From Ureibacillus thermophilus (GTDB lineage Bacteria > Bacillota > Bacilli > Bacillales_A > Planococcaceae): a stretch of DNA of 64,000 nucleotides. The notes under the pieces are model-generated. The model was not told the origin of the DNA. It searched no databases and was given only the letters and a program-made list of their open reading frames with translations. The position numbers were made by a program, and so were the translations under genes. Each line of letters begins with the position of its first letter. Position 1 is the first letter of the stretch. Shown in pieces: positions 62,233 through 64,000 of this stretch. The stretch is taken from NCBI RefSeq assembly GCF_042657185.1, contig NZ_JBHSNN010000063.1, one strand, 5' to 3'.

Positions 62233-62248
62233 AAAGGATGTCTGAAAA

Positions 62249-63118
62249 TTGAAACAATACTATGCTTTTTTAAAGGTCATTGAACGGGGCAGTTTTACAA
62301 AAGCAGCAGAAGAACTTGGCTATACCCAGTCTGCCATCAGCCAAATGATTCAAGCCCTTGAAGAAGAATTGGGGACAACCTTGATTTACCGTTCACGAAA
62401 AGGAATTACGCTCACACCAGATGGAGAGGAGTTTTTGCCGTTTATAAAAAGGGTGGCCTATTCTCATGCGGAACTCATGGAAAAAGCGAAGGAGATGAAA
62501 GGATTAGCCAGTGGAAATATTCGCATTGGCACCTTTACGAGCGTTTCAAGCAATTGGCTGCCAAGTTTAATGCAAGATTTTAAAAAGCTTTATCCATTTG
62601 TTCAATTTCACTTGCAGCAAGGAGAATACACAAGTATCGTCAAATATATAAAAGAAGGAAGTGTTGATTTCGGATTTGTGAATCCTGATGCGGCAGAGGA
62701 TTTAGAGACCATTGCTTTAAAAGAAGACAATATGCTCGCCATTTTGCCGGAAGATCATCCCCTTGTTTCCTGTCCGGTTGTTTCATTAGAAGATTTAGCA
62801 AAGGAGCCTTTTATTCTGCTCGAAGAAGGGGAAATAAATGAACCTTTGGAAGCTTTTAAGAAACAAGGGTTGGAGCCAAATATTCAATATCGGGTAATTG
62901 ATGATTACACCATTATGTCCATGGTGGAGAGCGGGCTGGGCGTTTCTGTTCTTTCGGAGATGGTTATGAATAAAGTTCGCTATCGTTTTGTCATAAAAAA
63001 GGTGGATCCACCGATTACAAGAACGATTGGCATCGTTTACAAAAATAAAAAAACATTGCCGATTGCAAGCCGATATTTTATCGATTTCATGATTCAAAAA
63101 TTGTCGGCAGCTCGGTGA
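62249..63118 (+). CDS. LysR-family transcriptional regulator
   Basis: 289 aa from TTG 62249 (AAAGGATG upstream). N-terminal helix-turn-helix (FLKVIERGSFTKAAEELGYT, QSAISQMIQALEEELGTTL) and a periplasmic-binding-like effector domain (GNIRIGTFTSVSSNWLPSLM). It is divergent from azlCD, so it probably controls these exporter genes in response to an amino acid. Confidence 0.92.
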   Translation: MKQYYAFLKVIERGSFTKAAEELGYTQSAISQMIQALEEELGTTLIYRSRKGITLTPDGEEFLPFIKRVAYSHAELMEKAKEMKGLASGNIRIGTFTSVSSNWLPSLMQDFKKLYPFVQFHLQQGEYTSIVKYIKEGSVDFGFVNPDAAEDLETIALKEDNMLAILPEDHPLVSCPVVSLEDLAKEPFILLEEGEINEPLEAFKKQGLEPNIQYRVIDDYTIMSMVESGLGVSVLSEMVMNKVRYRFVIKKVDPPITRTIGIVYKNKKTLPIASRYFIDFMIQKLSAAR

Positions 63119-63133
63119 AAGGGAGTGACGCTG

Positions 63134-63631
63134 ATGAAACAGCTTTATATTAAACAGAAGTTATTAAGTTTGGCCGAACAATTTAAAGTGAAAGATGCAC
63201 ACGGCAATGATGTGTATTATGTGGAAGGAAGCTTTTTTAAAATCCCCAAAACCTTTACGATTTATAACATGCAAGATGAAGAGATAGCGCGGATTACGAA
63301 AAAAGTCTTTGCTTTTTTGCCAAAGTTTATTGTTGAAATGGATGGAAAGCAGGTTATCACGATCAAAAAGGATTTCACTTTCTTTCGCTCCCGCTATACG
63401 ATTGATGCGGCTGGCGTTGAAGTGCGCGGCAACTGGTGGGATATGAGCTTTCAAGTGTTTCAGCATGGAGAGAAAATCGGCCAAGTGAGCAAAGAGTGGT
63501 TTACTTGGGGAGACAGTTACAAAGTGGAAATTTTAAAGGATGAAATGGAAACATTAATCATCGCCCTTGTTATTGCAATAGACTGTGTGAAAGAAGCCCA
63601 AAACACGGCTGCAGCAGCAGGGTCAGTTTAA
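63134..63631 (+). CDS. LURP-one-related/scramblase-family protein (YxjI-like)
   Basis: 165 aa from ATG 63134 (AAAGGGAG upstream). Tubby-like beta-barrel family: MKQLYIKQKLLSLAEQFKVK, VYYVEGSFFKIPKTFTIYNM, FKVEI-type SYKVEILKDEMETLIIALVI and CVKEAQ. Function unknown. It lies 15 bp after lysR and may be co-transcribed with it. Confidence 0.88.
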   Translation: MKQLYIKQKLLSLAEQFKVKDAHGNDVYYVEGSFFKIPKTFTIYNMQDEEIARITKKVFAFLPKFIVEMDGKQVITIKKDFTFFRSRYTIDAAGVEVRGNWWDMSFQVFQHGEKIGQVSKEWFTWGDSYKVEILKDEMETLIIALVIAIDCVKEAQNTAAAAGSV

Positions 63632-63637
63632 AAAAAA

Positions 63638-63851
63638 GGCTGTCCAGAAAGTCGAACACTTTCGGAAACAGCCTTACTTCTTATAGTAATACGCTCTTAA
63701 AAACTTTCCCTGCGGTGGTCACAAAACGCGCCTCCTCGTCGCAATTTATCTGCGGCGAAACTCTAGCGACAGCCGCAATTTATCTGCGGCAAAAACTCTA
63801 TCGACAGCCGCAAAGGGGGCGTCTTGAAATGACTTTTCAGACGCCCCCTTT
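63638..63851 (+). repeat. Intergenic repeat family B, copy 2
   Basis: Same order of blocks as copy 1 (GGCTGTCCAGAAAGTCGAAC, CTTACTTCTTATAGTAAT, CTGCGGTGGTCACAAAACGC, CGCAATTTATCTGCGGC). The last block (CGCAATTTATCTGCGGC ... GACAGCC) is present twice. The start forms its own hairpin, AAGGCTGT / ACAGCCTT. Direct orientation relative to copy 1. Confidence 0.87.
63812..63851. terminator. Bidirectional terminator at the end of repeat B copy 2
   Basis: AAAGGGGGCGTCT / AGACGCCCCCTTT, a perfect GC-rich 13-bp stem flanked by A and T runs, between the converging LURP-one and HxlR genes. Confidence 0.88.
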
Positions 63852-63856
63852 CCTAT

Positions 63857-64000
63857 TTATGATTCAGCGGAGTCAATGGTAATCCATTGCTGCGACCATT
63901 CTTCAATGGATTTTAATATTGGCTCCATTGACCTCCCTTTTTCTGTTAATGAATATTCGATAATGACGGGTGTGGCGGGTATTACTTTGCGACGAACCAT
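63857..64000 (-). CDS. HxlR-family transcriptional regulator (C-terminal 47 residues; cut by window edge)
   Basis: The minus strand reads KVIPATPVIIEYSLTEKGRS, MEPILKSIEEWSQQ and WITIDSAES-stop, the winged-helix wing and final helix of HxlR/MarR-type regulators (VEYSLTEKGRSLxPIL). The N-terminus lies beyond the window. Confidence 0.88.
   Translation of the reverse strand: MVRRKVIPATPVIIEYSLTEKGRSMEPILKSIEEWSQQWITIDSAES

Overview
This is a chromosomal origin region from a low-GC, spore-forming member of the Bacillales. Evidence: the canonical order rrn < gyrA < gyrB < recF < yaaA < dnaN < dnaA < oriC > rpmH > rnpA > spoIIIJ > jag > mnmE > mnmG > rsmG > noc > soj > spo0J, the sporulation-linked genes spoIIIJ, spo0J and yyaC, the WalRK-YycHIJ cluster, Bacillus-type DnaA boxes (TTATCCACA) and parS sites (TGTTTCACGTGAAACA). 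Protein sequences and the intergenic repeats look most like the Lysinibacillus/Ureibacillus (Planococcaceae) side of the order; that genus-level guess is inference.

Layout. 1-9.2 kb: 5' end of a 16S rRNA gene with tandem promoters, a degenerate HD-GYP protein, gyrase, recF, yaaA and dnaN, all on the minus strand, transcribed away from oriC. 9.2-11.1 kb: bipartite oriC flanking dnaA, with DnaA boxes on both sides and a DnaA-trio-like unwinding element in the dnaA-dnaN gap. 11.2-20.7 kb: ribosomal protein/RNase P, membrane insertase, tRNA modification and chromosome partition genes. 20.7-34 kb: DUF554, YyaC, an MscS channel, an NYN-domain nuclease with its own promoter and leader hairpin, ychF, rpsF-ssb-rpsR, yybS-gdpP-rplI-dnaB(C) and purA with a PurBox pair. 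34-44.4 kb: LysM/G5/M23 cell-wall hydrolase, walRK-yycHI-walJ, htrA, a small CxxH/CxxC protein and rlmH.

The accessory hot spot starts at the 3' end of rlmH (44.4 kb). A 14-bp exact direct repeat (GAACCGTATCATAA) brackets about 2 kb, with inverted repeats just inside. This is the architecture of a staphylococcal SCC-type island. It holds the decayed C-terminus of a large serine recombinase and one intact gene for a coiled-coil plus CHAT (caspase-like) protease, a plausible defence or cell-suicide effector. Beyond it (46.4-48.4 kb) lies a graveyard of broken genes: FMN reductase, rhodanese, GGDEF, monooxygenase and SDR fragments.

48.4-57.5 kb is an L-lactate block: lutABC and lutR on the minus strand, with lactate permease lctP and pyruvate carboxylase pyc on the plus strand. 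Identical palindromes (GTCATCAGATGAC) lie upstream of lutA and lctP, so one FadR-type repressor (LutR) probably controls both. Lactate would be imported, oxidised to pyruvate and carboxylated to oxaloacetate. 57.5-64 kb carries small stress or spore-type proteins, Mn catalase, a DUF418 membrane protein, azlCD with a divergent LysR regulator, a LURP-one protein and the end of an HxlR regulator.

Two families of intergenic repeats are present: family A (three copies, about 260-315 bp, with terminal inverted repeats and a long perfect hairpin) and family B (two copies bracketing the azl-lysR-LURP block).
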